A stretch of DNA of 64,000 bases from IMG/VR virus record IMGVR_UViG_3300036832_000330, positions 1 through 64,000 of that record, one strand, 5' to 3'. Below, piece after piece: positions 39,553 to 48,557 of this stretch. The position numbers and the translations under genes are program-made. Under the pieces are notes generated by a model. That model did not search any database. It was not told the DNA's origin and was given only the letters and a program-made list of their open reading frames with translations. Numbering within the stretch: the first letter of the stretch is position 1; every line of letters begins with the position of its first letter. This DNA is from a virus.

Positions 39553-40188
39553 ATGACGCGTCCCTTGAACAGTGATCCACTGCGGAACTTCCGCTTCCTG
39601 GTCACCATCACCTCACCCAACCATACGGCTGTGCCCACCACTATTGGTCGCATGGGATTCATGGCCGTATCCGGTCTATCTGTTAACAACGAGGTCATTC
39701 CTTACCGTGAAGGTGGGAACAACACAACGACCCGTAAAATGCCCGGGCAATCTGACTTTGGCCCTCTTACTCTTACAAGAGGGTTCATGGCTATCCCTGT
39801 TGATGGCGGCAATGGTGGCACAGATGAGATCTATAAGTGGTTCCAAATGATCTTCTCTGTAGCGGGAGCAGCCGGCAGTGGTACTGGCGCACCGGGCATG
39901 AACTTCCGTAGCGGAGTAACCATTGACGTGCTGGAACACCCTATCACCAAGACCGCTTATGCGGCTGGTGTTTCCGGAGGCACGCCGGCTATCAAGGCTC
40001 GCTTTGCAGTTTATAACGCTTGGCCTATGGGCTATTCATTCAGCGACTTGGAAGCCGGTGGCAACGCAGTGTTTATAGAAAACCTTACGCTTGCACATGA
40101 AGGCTTTGGCGTATTAGCCGGTAAGCAGGATCCGGGTCTCTTTATCGGCGGATCTGAGTATCCAGCGGCAGGTAATCCAGGTGCCTGA
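39553..40188 (+). CDS. tail tube protein (T4 gp19-like)
   Basis: 211 residues. RNFRFLVTITSPNH..., GFMAVSGLSVNNEVIPYREG, NNTTTRKMPGQSDFGPLTLT and RGFMAIP match the T4 gp19/pvc tube family: strands of the inner tube with the conserved kinked G...P...RG pattern. Preceded by GAGAGGAGG. The coding is visibly richer in A and T (for example third positions) than its neighbours. Pairs with the sheath. Confidence 0.9.
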   Translation: MTRPLNSDPLRNFRFLVTITSPNHTAVPTTIGRMGFMAVSGLSVNNEVIPYREGGNNTTTRKMPGQSDFGPLTLTRGFMAIPVDGGNGGTDEIYKWFQMIFSVAGAAGSGTGAPGMNFRSGVTIDVLEHPITKTAYAAGVSGGTPAIKARFAVYNAWPMGYSFSDLEAGGNAVFIENLTLAHEGFGVLAGKQDPGLFIGGSEYPAAGNPGA

Positions 40189-41002
40189 TCCGCTCGCTGA
40201 GTTCACCGCGACAATCATTGATCCGGCTTCTAGCCCGGAGATCGTCCACGAACTGACCAAGCCGGCGGTGCCATTGATGCCGTCCCTGCCGGCTGACACC
40301 GTGACGCTCCCAGGCGGTCTCCTGGACAGCGACGGTGTGCTGCACGCCGAAGCACGTATCCGGGAGATCAACGGGTCCGACGAAGAGGCCATGGCCCGTG
40401 AGCTACGTAGCCCCACCGTCAACATCCCCAAGGTGGTGGATCTCATCCTCAAGAGGTGCGTGCTGTCGGTGGGTCCGTACGAGTCGACCCCCAAGCTGCT
40501 GCTGGGCATGCTGACCGGGGATCGGTCTGCTCTCATGCTGGCGATCAGGATCCTGACCTTTGGCCCGGATTGGGAGGTGCCTGACTTCCCCTGCCGGATA
40601 TGCGGCAAGTCCTTCGGTGTCATCGTGGAACTCGACAAGGACATCGAGATCAAGAAGATGGACAACCCGATGGTGCAGGACATCGAGGTGCCGCTCCGCA
40701 ATGGTCACCTGGCGCTCGTCCACATGCTGACCGGGGATGTTCAGCTTGAGATGGTGGGCGATGGCAACAGGACCGGCCCGGAGGAGGCCACCATCGCCAT
40801 CGACCGTAGCCTCCGCTCGCTGAACGGCAGCCCGGTGATGGGCAACATCGCTCAGAAGATGAGCATGGCTGATCGGCGCAAGATCATCCAGGCCATGACT
40901 GACGCGCAACCTGGCCCGCGTATGGAGGAGGTGATGGTCACATGCACCGAATGCGGCCAGGAAGCCGCCTACCAGTTGAGTCTGGTGGATCTCTTTCGCT
41001 AA
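40181..41002 (+). CDS. tail assembly chaperone-type protein (unshifted product)
   Basis: 273 residues, GTG start overlapping the tube stop. N-terminal part polar, middle helical with a cysteine pair FPCRICGKSFGV and a second CTECG near the C-terminus, which could bind zinc. It lies between tube and tape measure, the position of phage tail assembly chaperones. Ends VDLFR followed by TAA; a +1 shift just before the stop would extend it by about 50 residues. Confidence 0.7.
   Translation: MPDPLAEFTATIIDPASSPEIVHELTKPAVPLMPSLPADTVTLPGGLLDSDGVLHAEARIREINGSDEEAMARELRSPTVNIPKVVDLILKRCVLSVGPYESTPKLLLGMLTGDRSALMLAIRILTFGPDWEVPDFPCRICGKSFGVIVELDKDIEIKKMDNPMVQDIEVPLRNGHLALVHMLTGDVQLEMVGDGNRTGPEEATIAIDRSLRSLNGSPVMGNIAQKMSMADRRKIIQAMTDAQPGPRMEEVMVTCTECGQEAAYQLSLVDLFR
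40991..41002 (+). other. +1 programmed frameshift site (CTC TTT CGC TAA)
   Basis: The Phe codon TTT sits two codons before the zero-frame TAA. Moving one base forward reads TTC, a better match for Phe tRNA, the usual setting for +1 slippage. Tail chaperone genes of many phages use frameshifting to make two products; a +1 form is less common than -1. Confidence 0.55.
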
Positions 41003-41144
41003 CTACGTCACCCCGTTCGACCTCCTCTACCTCCAGTACCGCCGGATCGCTGAGCGATTCTCGGGCTGGAGCCTGTCCGAGATCAAGACCATGAGCTACC
41101 CGGAACGCATGCACTGGGTCGAAGTCGTCCTGGAGACTAAGTAA
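40995..41144 (+). CDS. frameshifted extension of the tail chaperone
   Basis: Reads FANYVTPFDLLYLQYRRIAE, then RFSGWSLSEIK....RMHWVEVVLETK, a protein-like sequence with no start codon before residue 34 and an in-frame stop 20 bases upstream, so it cannot be a separate gene. It follows CTC TTT CGC TAA in the first frame; a +1 slip of TTT to TTC joins the frames. The stop overlaps the tape measure ATG (TAATG). Confidence 0.65.
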   Translation, partial: FANYVTPFDLLYLQYRRIAERFSGWSLSEIKTMSYPERMHWVEVVLETK

Positions 41145-43987
41145 TGCCCGGTGGTGGGTATGGCGTCGGGCTGTTCGACTCCTCGGGACCGGACAAGTTC
41201 GCGGAGTCGATCAAGAAGATCACGTCTGCCCTGACCGGGGTCCAGGGCGGCTTCACCAACTTTGGGAATGCCGCCAACAAGAGCCTGAGTGGCCTCGGGA
41301 CACTCATCGACAACCTGACCAAGAAGCTGGGTGACTTCCAGAAGCAGGCCCAGGCAGCCAGCAGCGCCATGGGTGGTGGCGGTGGTGGAGGCGGTGGAGG
41401 AGGCACTCCTGCCGGCGGTGGAAGTGGGGGCACCGGAGCAGCCGATGGCTCGTGGACTGCGCCCAGTGCCAAAGGTAACCCCGGTGGCTACAACCAGGGT
41501 CCGCTCGACACCGGCCAGGGCACCCAGCCGGATGGCAGCGCGGCGGCGGCGCAACTGAAGGATCAGTGGGGTCGGATGCCTGAGGGCACGCCCAAGCCCA
41601 AAACGGACTCCATGGTCAGTCCTGGCAATGACCAGAGCAGCATGCTAGGCAAGGCAGCCGGCTCCATGATCCCGGCTGCCATGGGCAAGATGGCGACCTC
41701 TGTGCAGCAGGGAGCCGCCGGCAACCTGATCGCTTCGTCTATTCAGGGGGCGACCATCGGACAGATGCTGGCCCCGGCTTATGGGGTCAGCGCCAAGAGC
41801 ATTTACACCTTCGGTACCGGTACGTGGGCGCAGAATCCCCAGGACGTGGCGCAGTCCGCTATGTATGCCTCCACCTACATGGGTGCCGGCCCTGGTACTA
41901 GGAACTGGTCGACTGTCAACCGTGGCGCTAACCAACTCATGGCATTGTCGCCTGGCATGACCCGGCAGCAGGCCATGGTCACCCAGAATCAGATGCAGCA
42001 GCCAGGGACGCTCAACGCTGGCCTGATGTTTGGCTTGAACTTCAAGCCTGGCGGGAAAATGATGGAGACCACTCAGCAGTACAGCATGATTTATCAGAAG
42101 TTGTTCTCCAGCTATCCAGGTGGCAAACCGACTGCTGATCAGTTCTCGGCGTACTTTGCTCCGGGTGGTCCGGGCGAGAACAACCTGGCTGCCATGGGCA
42201 TCCAGCCCGGTACTGATCAATACCAGGCGTTCATGAACTACGCCACTGCCCGTCTGGGCGTAGCCAATAAGGGCGGGGACATAACCAAGATGGATCTCAG
42301 CACGAAGAAGGGAGTGAAGCAGGCCGGTCTCGACACGCCGGCTTTTGCCCAGTTGCAGGCTCAGACTGCCAAGGCTTCCACCATGTCGAAGGCTGAGCCT
42401 GGTCTCGCCGGGGCTGCCACGAACCTCAACAACGCCGCCGCTGCTCTGTTGAAGGCCGTTGGCCCGCTAGCCAGTTTGGGCGGTGGTGTCATCGGCAAGA
42501 TCTTCGGCGGCAGCCATGGTCTGCTGGGTGGGCTTGGCCCTGAAGTGAGCATGATTGGCAAGCTCGGCGGTCACCTACCGGGCGTGGGTGGGATCATCAA
42601 GAGCATCTTCCAGCAGGGCGGTCAGGTGCCGGGGAATGGCCCTCAGTTGGCCGTTGTCCATGGCGGCGAGTACGTCCTGACCAAGGACGATGTCGACAAG
42701 ATGCAGGGCAAGAAGGGTGGGCATGGGGCCGGCGCAGGTAGCGTCCTGGGCAGTGTCGCGGGCGCGAGTGCGGGGCCGGGGGCTAAGGGCGGCGACTCTG
42801 CCCTCAAGCTGCTCTCGGAGAAGCCCTCCGACAACCCCACCATTGCGCTGTCGATGCTGTTGTCGCCCCCTCCACCTGGATCGCCTCTGGCTGCCCTCGC
42901 CAAGGGTGGCGCTCAACATCAGCTAGGTGCCGGCAAGACTGCTGCTCCTGCCCAGACTGGTGGAAAGGGAAATGCTGGAGTGGGTGGGGCCGGCATGCCT
43001 GGTCAGTGGGTGGTGAATGGCGCTCTCACTCCTGCTGGCATGGCAGCCTTGATGGGGACGGGAGGAATGGGTGCGGCGTTGGCAGCGACGCTGCCAGGAG
43101 CCGCCACCGGGACAGCAGGAGGCCAGCCCGCGACAGGAGGCAGTGCCTGGAACTACAAGTCAGCCGGCGTGGGTGCTAGCGATCTGTCGGGGATGTTCGC
43201 CGGTTCAGGCACGAACACCCAGACCTCTGACGGCTCTGGTAGTGGAGCGGGTGGCTCGGGTGGGACTGGTTCCGGCACGCCCACAAGTCTGAACGGTAGC
43301 GGCAACGTCCAGCAGGCGTACAACTACTACATCGGTAAGGGCCTGAAGGATTACCAGGCAGCCGCCATCATTGGGAACTTCGCCCAGGAGTCTGGGGTCA
43401 ACCCTAGCTCCAAGCAACCTGGCGGTGTTGGACGTGGTATCGCTCAGTGGTCGGTAGGTGGTCGATGGGATCAGCTTGTTGCCTGGGCCAAGGCATCGAA
43501 CCGAGACCCCAACAGCATGGCAACCCAGTTGGACTACACCTGGGTGGAGTTGACCGGTTCCTATGGCAGCGCCCTGTCGAATCTGAAGGCAGCCGGCAAC
43601 GTCAGTGATGCCACCACGGTCTTTGAAACAGGCTACGAGGCTGCTGGCAAATCGGCTATGTCGAGCCGGATCAAGTACGCCCAGAACGTCCTGGCCTCTA
43701 AGGGCCAGGGCTATGCCCGTGGCACCCAGCTTGTGGCTCGCAACCAGCTTGCCATGCTCCACCGGGGCGAGGCCGTGGTGCCGGCGGCTGACAACTATTC
43801 CACCACCCCCTACAACAAGGGTGGCGCTCAGGGTGGTAGCCCCATTGTCCAGTTGAACTTCAAGCCAGGCTCGGTGGTGTTGCAGGTTCCGGCCAACTCC
43901 ACCCAGCAGGACATGGACTCGCTCGCCAAGCAGTTCATCGCTGCGGTGTCCAAGCCCCAGAACCTGGCGTCAGTGAGGAGTACGTAA
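41144..43987 (+). CDS. tape measure protein with tail lysozyme domain
   Basis: 947 residues. Gly/Ala-rich, with a polyglycine linker near residue 80, hydrophobic central part, and a C-terminal phage_tail_lys domain (about 715-855): YIGKGLKDYQAAAIIGNFAQ, ESGVNPSSKQPGGVGRGIAQ. Sets tail length and helps cross the cell wall; the lysozyme domain cuts peptidoglycan on entry. Short for a contractile tail; a minimal tape measure plus other wall-hydrolysing proteins is likely. Confidence 0.85.
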   Translation: MPGGGYGVGLFDSSGPDKFAESIKKITSALTGVQGGFTNFGNAANKSLSGLGTLIDNLTKKLGDFQKQAQAASSAMGGGGGGGGGGGTPAGGGSGGTGAADGSWTAPSAKGNPGGYNQGPLDTGQGTQPDGSAAAAQLKDQWGRMPEGTPKPKTDSMVSPGNDQSSMLGKAAGSMIPAAMGKMATSVQQGAAGNLIASSIQGATIGQMLAPAYGVSAKSIYTFGTGTWAQNPQDVAQSAMYASTYMGAGPGTRNWSTVNRGANQLMALSPGMTRQQAMVTQNQMQQPGTLNAGLMFGLNFKPGGKMMETTQQYSMIYQKLFSSYPGGKPTADQFSAYFAPGGPGENNLAAMGIQPGTDQYQAFMNYATARLGVANKGGDITKMDLSTKKGVKQAGLDTPAFAQLQAQTAKASTMSKAEPGLAGAATNLNNAAAALLKAVGPLASLGGGVIGKIFGGSHGLLGGLGPEVSMIGKLGGHLPGVGGIIKSIFQQGGQVPGNGPQLAVVHGGEYVLTKDDVDKMQGKKGGHGAGAGSVLGSVAGASAGPGAKGGDSALKLLSEKPSDNPTIALSMLLSPPPPGSPLAALAKGGAQHQLGAGKTAAPAQTGGKGNAGVGGAGMPGQWVVNGALTPAGMAALMGTGGMGAALAATLPGAATGTAGGQPATGGSAWNYKSAGVGASDLSGMFAGSGTNTQTSDGSGSGAGGSGGTGSGTPTSLNGSGNVQQAYNYYIGKGLKDYQAAAIIGNFAQESGVNPSSKQPGGVGRGIAQWSVGGRWDQLVAWAKASNRDPNSMATQLDYTWVELTGSYGSALSNLKAAGNVSDATTVFETGYEAAGKSAMSSRIKYAQNVLASKGQGYARGTQLVARNQLAMLHRGEAVVPAADNYSTTPYNKGGAQGGSPIVQLNFKPGSVVLQVPANSTQQDMDSLAKQFIAAVSKPQNLASVRST

Positions 43988-45336
43988 TGCCTGTCCTCAA
44001 TCCTCCTGACGTTCCAGGCAGTGCCTACCCCGGCGCGGCCACCAAGCCGGCGGTCACCCAAGACCAGATCGACAAGATGGTGTCCTGGGCACTCAGCCAG
44101 GTGGGCAAGGGATACTCCGAAGGCGCAGGCGTGAGGTGTGGCCCGGACAAGTACGACTGCTCGGGGTTTGTTTACACCGCCTGTAAGCAAGCTGGCATAC
44201 GGCCTCCTGGTGGAATTCAGTCCTCTTGCACCACCACCTTCACCCAGTGGCCTGACCGGAACTCCAATGGCAATACGGAGGTGCAGCCCCCGTTCGCCAA
44301 GGGGGTCTTGATCTACTTCAACACCAGCAGCGGGGCACAGCCGGGTCACACCGCCATCTCACTGGGTGACGGGACCATGGTGAACGCCCTCGACACCCAG
44401 TACGGCATCATCACTTGTCCCCAAAGCTGGGGCGGGACGCCCATGGGCGGCATCTCCCTGGTCGGTGCTGGCAGCACGGGAGGAGCGGGATCCGACACGG
44501 GAGGAGGGTCTGGCTCTGGCTCTGGATCGGGCAATGCCCAAAGCACCACAGGGAAGACCTGGCAAGACGAGGTGGCTGCTCAGCAGGCCATCGTCGCCAA
44601 GCTCCCGGACCCACGAGACAACCTGCCCTTCTCCAAGTACTTCCAGACGATGCGTATGCCGCCGGCCAATAACCTCGTGCGCGGTGGGATCGCGGACCTC
44701 ACCACCAGGCAGTTCAAGTGCTACTTCATGATGAACCCCCAGCAGATCTCGATGGGGTCCAACATTGACACCAGCAACCTGACCTCGCCCCTGCAACAGG
44801 ATCCTTCGGTCATGCAGTACGGCGGTTACTGGGTGACCAACCAGACCGTCAGCTTCACCATCTATTTCAACCGCATGTATGAGGTGTGGCAGGGTGGGGT
44901 CAAAGGGCCGTCCGATATCGGGTGTCGCTGGGACATCCGCGCCATTGAACGGCTCATGGGCATCTTCGACGCCCAGACCAAGGGCGGGGCATCGGTTGGC
45001 ATTGGCAACTACGGAGCCGGTGGCTACCCGCCCATGACCTACCCGCTCCAGGTGGTCTTCGGTGGGTCCAACTCCTACCAGTTCCAGGGCACCATCGCCG
45101 GTATGGACTACACCTACACGCTCTTCTCCAAGGACATGATCCCCATCGAGGCGTTCTGTGACCTTCAGATCATGCGTATCTACCAGCCCAGCATGTCCAC
45201 CCCTGATCTGGTCAATGGCACCTTCATGACGGCGGCGAAAGCCAGTCAGTACGCGGCCAACCCCGCGGCCAATGCGTCGAAGTTTGCCAACACCCCCTTC
45301 AATCTGCCGAAGAAAGGCACGGCGAAGAAGAAGTGA
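43987..45336 (+). CDS. baseplate protein: NlpC/P60 peptidase fused to a contractile-tube-type domain
   Basis: 449 residues. N-terminal NlpC/P60: KYDCSGFVYTACKQAGIRPP with the catalytic Cys58, and PGHTAISLGDGTMVNALDTQ with His121. A Gly/Ser linker follows, then a C-terminal domain (about 205-425) with KCYFMMNPQQISMGSNIDTS and YWVTNQTVSFTIYFNRMYEV, resembling the CIS_tube/gp53-like baseplate family. Cleaves peptide cross-links and anchors the spike apparatus. C-terminus Lys-rich. Confidence 0.75.
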   Translation: MPVLNPPDVPGSAYPGAATKPAVTQDQIDKMVSWALSQVGKGYSEGAGVRCGPDKYDCSGFVYTACKQAGIRPPGGIQSSCTTTFTQWPDRNSNGNTEVQPPFAKGVLIYFNTSSGAQPGHTAISLGDGTMVNALDTQYGIITCPQSWGGTPMGGISLVGAGSTGGAGSDTGGGSGSGSGSGNAQSTTGKTWQDEVAAQQAIVAKLPDPRDNLPFSKYFQTMRMPPANNLVRGGIADLTTRQFKCYFMMNPQQISMGSNIDTSNLTSPLQQDPSVMQYGGYWVTNQTVSFTIYFNRMYEVWQGGVKGPSDIGCRWDIRAIERLMGIFDAQTKGGASVGIGNYGAGGYPPMTYPLQVVFGGSNSYQFQGTIAGMDYTYTLFSKDMIPIEAFCDLQIMRIYQPSMSTPDLVNGTFMTAAKASQYAANPAANASKFANTPFNLPKKGTAKKK

Positions 45337-45611
45337 CCATCGGCCTGTACTCTCGCTATCTGGGTCAGCCCGTGGTCGCGGTGCCTCTCGATACCTCTGG
45401 GCAGTACAAGTCGGCGGTGTTTGGCCCACCCACCACTGGCCCCACCCAGTTCGCCTACTACACCGTGGTGGACGGGGATCGCTTCGACACCATCTCCTAT
45501 GAGGTGTACGGCCTGCCGGATTACTGGTGGAAGATCGCCAATGCCAACCCTGAGGTGTTCTACCCGGACTACCTCGTCCCTGGCTCGATCCTGAGGATCC
45601 CAACCTCATGA
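45333..45611 (+). CDS. LysM-like baseplate protein (tail X type)
   Basis: 92 residues, GTG start (GTGA overlap). FAYYTVVDGDRFDTISYEVY is a LysM motif, then GLPDYWWKIANANPEVFYPD and LVPGSILRIP, the second half. In other contractile phages such a protein (gpX or gp53-like) links baseplate hub to tube and binds peptidoglycan. Confidence 0.8.
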   Translation: MTIGLYSRYLGQPVVAVPLDTSGQYKSAVFGPPTTGPTQFAYYTVVDGDRFDTISYEVYGLPDYWWKIANANPEVFYPDYLVPGSILRIPTS

Positions 45612-46795
45612 CCATTCAAGCCGTGGCGTATCCGACCTTCGATCCTGGTGGCATCGCGGCCAAGAAGACCGTCAGCACAGTCAAGGTGATGATGACTGAG
45701 GGCATGCATGACACTGCCATCATCACCCTGCGCTCGGAGGTGACTGATGCCCCGGAGCTTCAACCCGGCACCCCGGTGCAAGTGCAGTATGGCTGGAACC
45801 CCCTCGACATGGACTGGTTCTACGGCTACGTCGACCACGTCGAGGCCCACTACGACAAGTCCCTCCCCGATCAGTCCACCTTTGAGGACGTGGTCTGCCT
45901 GGGGGCTAGCTATTGCCTGAAAGATCCTTTCTCGGGGGCCTGGACGCACGTCCAGGCATCGAGCCTGGTGACTCAGATCGCCAGCCAGTACTTCCTGGCT
46001 TCGCTGATCGAGAACGACGACTACATCTGGCCGCAGTTGTCGAACCCCGGTTCGTCGGCCTGGTCGTTCCTCGTCCAGCTTGCCAACAAGAACGGCTACA
46101 GCCTGGCCGTGAACCAGACGCTGTTGCGGTTCCTCTCTATCGATGTCGGTGTGCGTTGCTACGGGCCAGCCATGCCGGTATTCAAGACCCGCAAGACCGC
46201 CGCCAGTGTGGTGCAGCAAGGAATCTCAAACTTTCAGGCTATTACCGGGGAGACTTTCACCACTCCAGGCGGCAACAAGGCCATCCGTACCATTGCCGGC
46301 CTCGATCTCACCACGGGCACGGTCGTCGGAGCGGTCAACACGGGCACCGAGAGCATCCTGGGACAGGACGCCGTCTATCCCTTCTTCACTCAGCAGGTCT
46401 CTGACACGGTGGTCAACTCTCAGGGATCGGCCCAGAACACGTTGATAGGCATGGCTGAGTACAACCGGCTCAGCTATCGGGCCACGGCCAGTCTCACTGG
46501 CCTGACCACAGTCAAGCAGGGCACACCCATCGTGCTGAATGGAATTGACGCCAACAACGATGGGGTGTGGTGGGTCATGGAGGTTACTCACCGGATCTCA
46601 TCGGTGGGCTACTCCATGGATGTCTGTTTGGGCCGTGACTCCAAGGGTGACAATGGCATGCGCCCGGTTCAGTCAGCAGCGGCGGCTTACACCCCTCAGA
46701 ACCCCATGTCCTACGCCGTCAAGAACGCTCCTCCCACCAGGCTCGTGAATAATCGCTGGCGCGCCGGGAACCAGTTCAATGTCAACATCAGTTAG
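45608..46795 (+). CDS. baseplate hub protein (gpD/gp27-like)
   Basis: 395 residues. Begins [20 protein letters not shown] and has [40 protein letters not shown] and [12 protein letters not shown], then [20 protein letters not shown] and [20 protein letters not shown], matching late control gene D / VgrG hub proteins. Forms the base of the spike with the next gene's OB-fold. Confidence 0.82.
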   Translation: MTIQAVAYPTFDPGGIAAKKTVSTVKVMMTEGMHDTAIITLRSEVTDAPELQPGTPVQVQYGWNPLDMDWFYGYVDHVEAHYDKSLPDQSTFEDVVCLGASYCLKDPFSGAWTHVQASSLVTQIASQYFLASLIENDDYIWPQLSNPGSSAWSFLVQLANKNGYSLAVNQTLLRFLSIDVGVRCYGPAMPVFKTRKTAASVVQQGISNFQAITGETFTTPGGNKAIRTIAGLDLTTGTVVGAVNTGTESILGQDAVYPFFTQQVSDTVVNSQGSAQNTLIGMAEYNRLSYRATASLTGLTTVKQGTPIVLNGIDANNDGVWWVMEVTHRISSVGYSMDVCLGRDSKGDNGMRPVQSAAAAYTPQNPMSYAVKNAPPTRLVNNRWRAGNQFNVNIS

Positions 46796-48548
46796 CCCCA
46801 CCTCCACTCCGCAGCTTTACCCTGGTGTCTATCCGGCCAAGGTCTTCGCCAACAATGATCCGCAGCACAAAGCCCGGATCCAGATGTACATCCCCCAGAT
46901 CTACGGGACCATGCCGGTCAAGATCTGGGCACCTCCGGTCTCCCAGGCATCCGGCTCGCCGGCAGTGGGCAGCGTGGTGTGGTGCCTGTTCCAGGGCGGT
47001 GACCCTGCCTACCCCACCTACCTGCCCCAGACGGCGGGTGGAGGTGGTGCCATTGGCCCGACAGGCCCCACCGGGCCACAGGGTCCAGTCGGTGCCCAGG
47101 GTCCACTAGGTCCGACTGGCCCAACGGGACCGCAGGGGATCGTTGGCCCCACTGGTCCCTCAGGTGGCCCACCTGGGCCTACGGGAGCGACGGGTCCGAC
47201 CGGCCCCACGGGATTGGTAGGGCCTCCAGGAGCGACCGGTCCTGCGGGTGCCATCGGTAGCCCTGGCCCGACTGGATCCACAGGACCGACTGGCCCTCAG
47301 GGTCCAGCCGGTGGCCCTACCGGACCCACCGGTCCTCAAGGCCCACCTGGACTCACCTACATCACCACGCTGACCTCGCCCACGGTGGCCGGCTCCCCTT
47401 ACACCGTCGTCCACAACCTGGGTGCCACCTATCCACTGGTCGAACTGTGGGATGCGGTGACTGGCTTCATGATCACCGCCGATGTCACGCGGGTGGACGC
47501 TAATACCATCCGGGTCTCTTTCCGACAGAACGCCGCCAACAACGTCACCGTGGTGGTCACGGGAGGAGCATCAGGCAGCGGACCTACCGGCTCCACTGGC
47601 CCCACTGGTGTCGCTGGTCCGACCGGCCCCACCGGGCCTACTGGAGCGACTGGGCAAGGCATCAGCATCAAAGGCTCGGTGCCCAACTCGGGCAGTCTGC
47701 CCTCCACTGGTAATCAGCCAGGTGACGGGTGGATCACTGCTGATACCGGGCACCTGTGGGTATGGGACGGGACCAAGTGGACAGACGCCGGCCTGGTTCA
47801 GGGTCCACCCGGTGTCGCTGGCCCCACGGGACCGACTGGAGCTATTGGCCCCACGGGTCCGACCGGCAACACGGGAGCCACTGGATCTCAAGGCATCCAG
47901 GGAGTGGCCGGTCCCACCGGGCCAACAGGAGCCACCGGGACGACAGGGGTCACTGGCGCGTCTGGATCCACTGGGCCGACAGGGCCGACTGGTGCGGCCT
48001 CCACTGTCCCTGGCCCCACTGGGCCGACTGGGTCGACCGGTCCTGCCGGCACGGGCCTCGTCTACACGGCAACGCTCACCACTCCTACGGTGGCCGGTTC
48101 TCCCTACACAGTGACTCACACCCTGGGCGTTCAGTATCCCTTGGTGGAACTGTGGGACTCTGTCACTGGCTCCATGATCCAGGCCGATGTCGCCACTGTC
48201 GACACCAACAGCATCCGGGTCACGTTTCGTCAGGATGCCGCCCACAACGTCACAGTGGTCGTCACTGGCTCGACTTCAGGGAGCGGCCCCGCCGGTCCTC
48301 CCGGCCCCACCGGTCCCACAGGAGCCACTGGCCCCGCCGGTACGGGAGCCGGTCAGACCTTGACCTGGAACCAGGCCAGCGCAGCCACGGTGTGGACGAT
48401 CCCTCACAATCTTGGCTACTACCCCAACGTGACCGCAGTGGACTCGGCGGGCACTGAGATCTTCCCAGGCACGGTGAAGTACATAAGCGCCACCACAGTT
48501 GAACTCGACTTCTCGGCTGCCGTGGGCGGCTCGGCGTACCTGAGTTAG
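46779..48548 (+). CDS. spike protein: OB-fold fused to collagen-like and beta-domain repeats
   Basis: 589 residues. The N-terminal OB-fold ([59 protein letters not shown]) matches gp5/VgrG-type spike tips. Then three collagen-like Gly-Pro-Thr blocks alternate with two copies of a beta-domain beginning [20 protein letters not shown] and ending NVTVVVTG, and a C-terminal domain with [21 protein letters not shown] spike continuing as fibre-like repeats is unusual; the collagen parts may trimerise. Confidence 0.75.
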   Translation: MSTSVSPTSTPQLYPGVYPAKVFANNDPQHKARIQMYIPQIYGTMPVKIWAPPVSQASGSPAVGSVVWCLFQGGDPAYPTYLPQTAGGGGAIGPTGPTGPQGPVGAQGPLGPTGPTGPQGIVGPTGPSGGPPGPTGATGPTGPTGLVGPPGATGPAGAIGSPGPTGSTGPTGPQGPAGGPTGPTGPQGPPGLTYITTLTSPTVAGSPYTVVHNLGATYPLVELWDAVTGFMITADVTRVDANTIRVSFRQNAANNVTVVVTGGASGSGPTGSTGPTGVAGPTGPTGPTGATGQGISIKGSVPNSGSLPSTGNQPGDGWITADTGHLWVWDGTKWTDAGLVQGPPGVAGPTGPTGAIGPTGPTGNTGATGSQGIQGVAGPTGPTGATGTTGVTGASGSTGPTGPTGAASTVPGPTGPTGSTGPAGTGLVYTATLTTPTVAGSPYTVTHTLGVQYPLVELWDSVTGSMIQADVATVDTNSIRVTFRQDAAHNVTVVVTGSTSGSGPAGPPGPTGPTGATGPAGTGAGQTLTWNQASAATVWTIPHNLGYYPNVTAVDSAGTEIFPGTVKYISATTVELDFSAAVGGSAYLS

Positions 48549-48557
48549 GAGCGAACC

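Noticed and set aside
38465-39580. 371-residue open frame antisense to the sheath gene
   Set aside because: Antisense shadow of a strongly conserved sheath coding sequence; low-complexity, no domain, no ribosome binding site.
41137-41472. Minus-strand frame with polyproline opposite the tape measure N-terminus
   Set aside because: It is the antisense of a glycine-rich linker, not a gene.
44359-45615. 418-residue antisense frame over the NlpC/P60 and LysM genes
   Set aside because: Covers well-supported genes on the plus strand and has no protein-like features.
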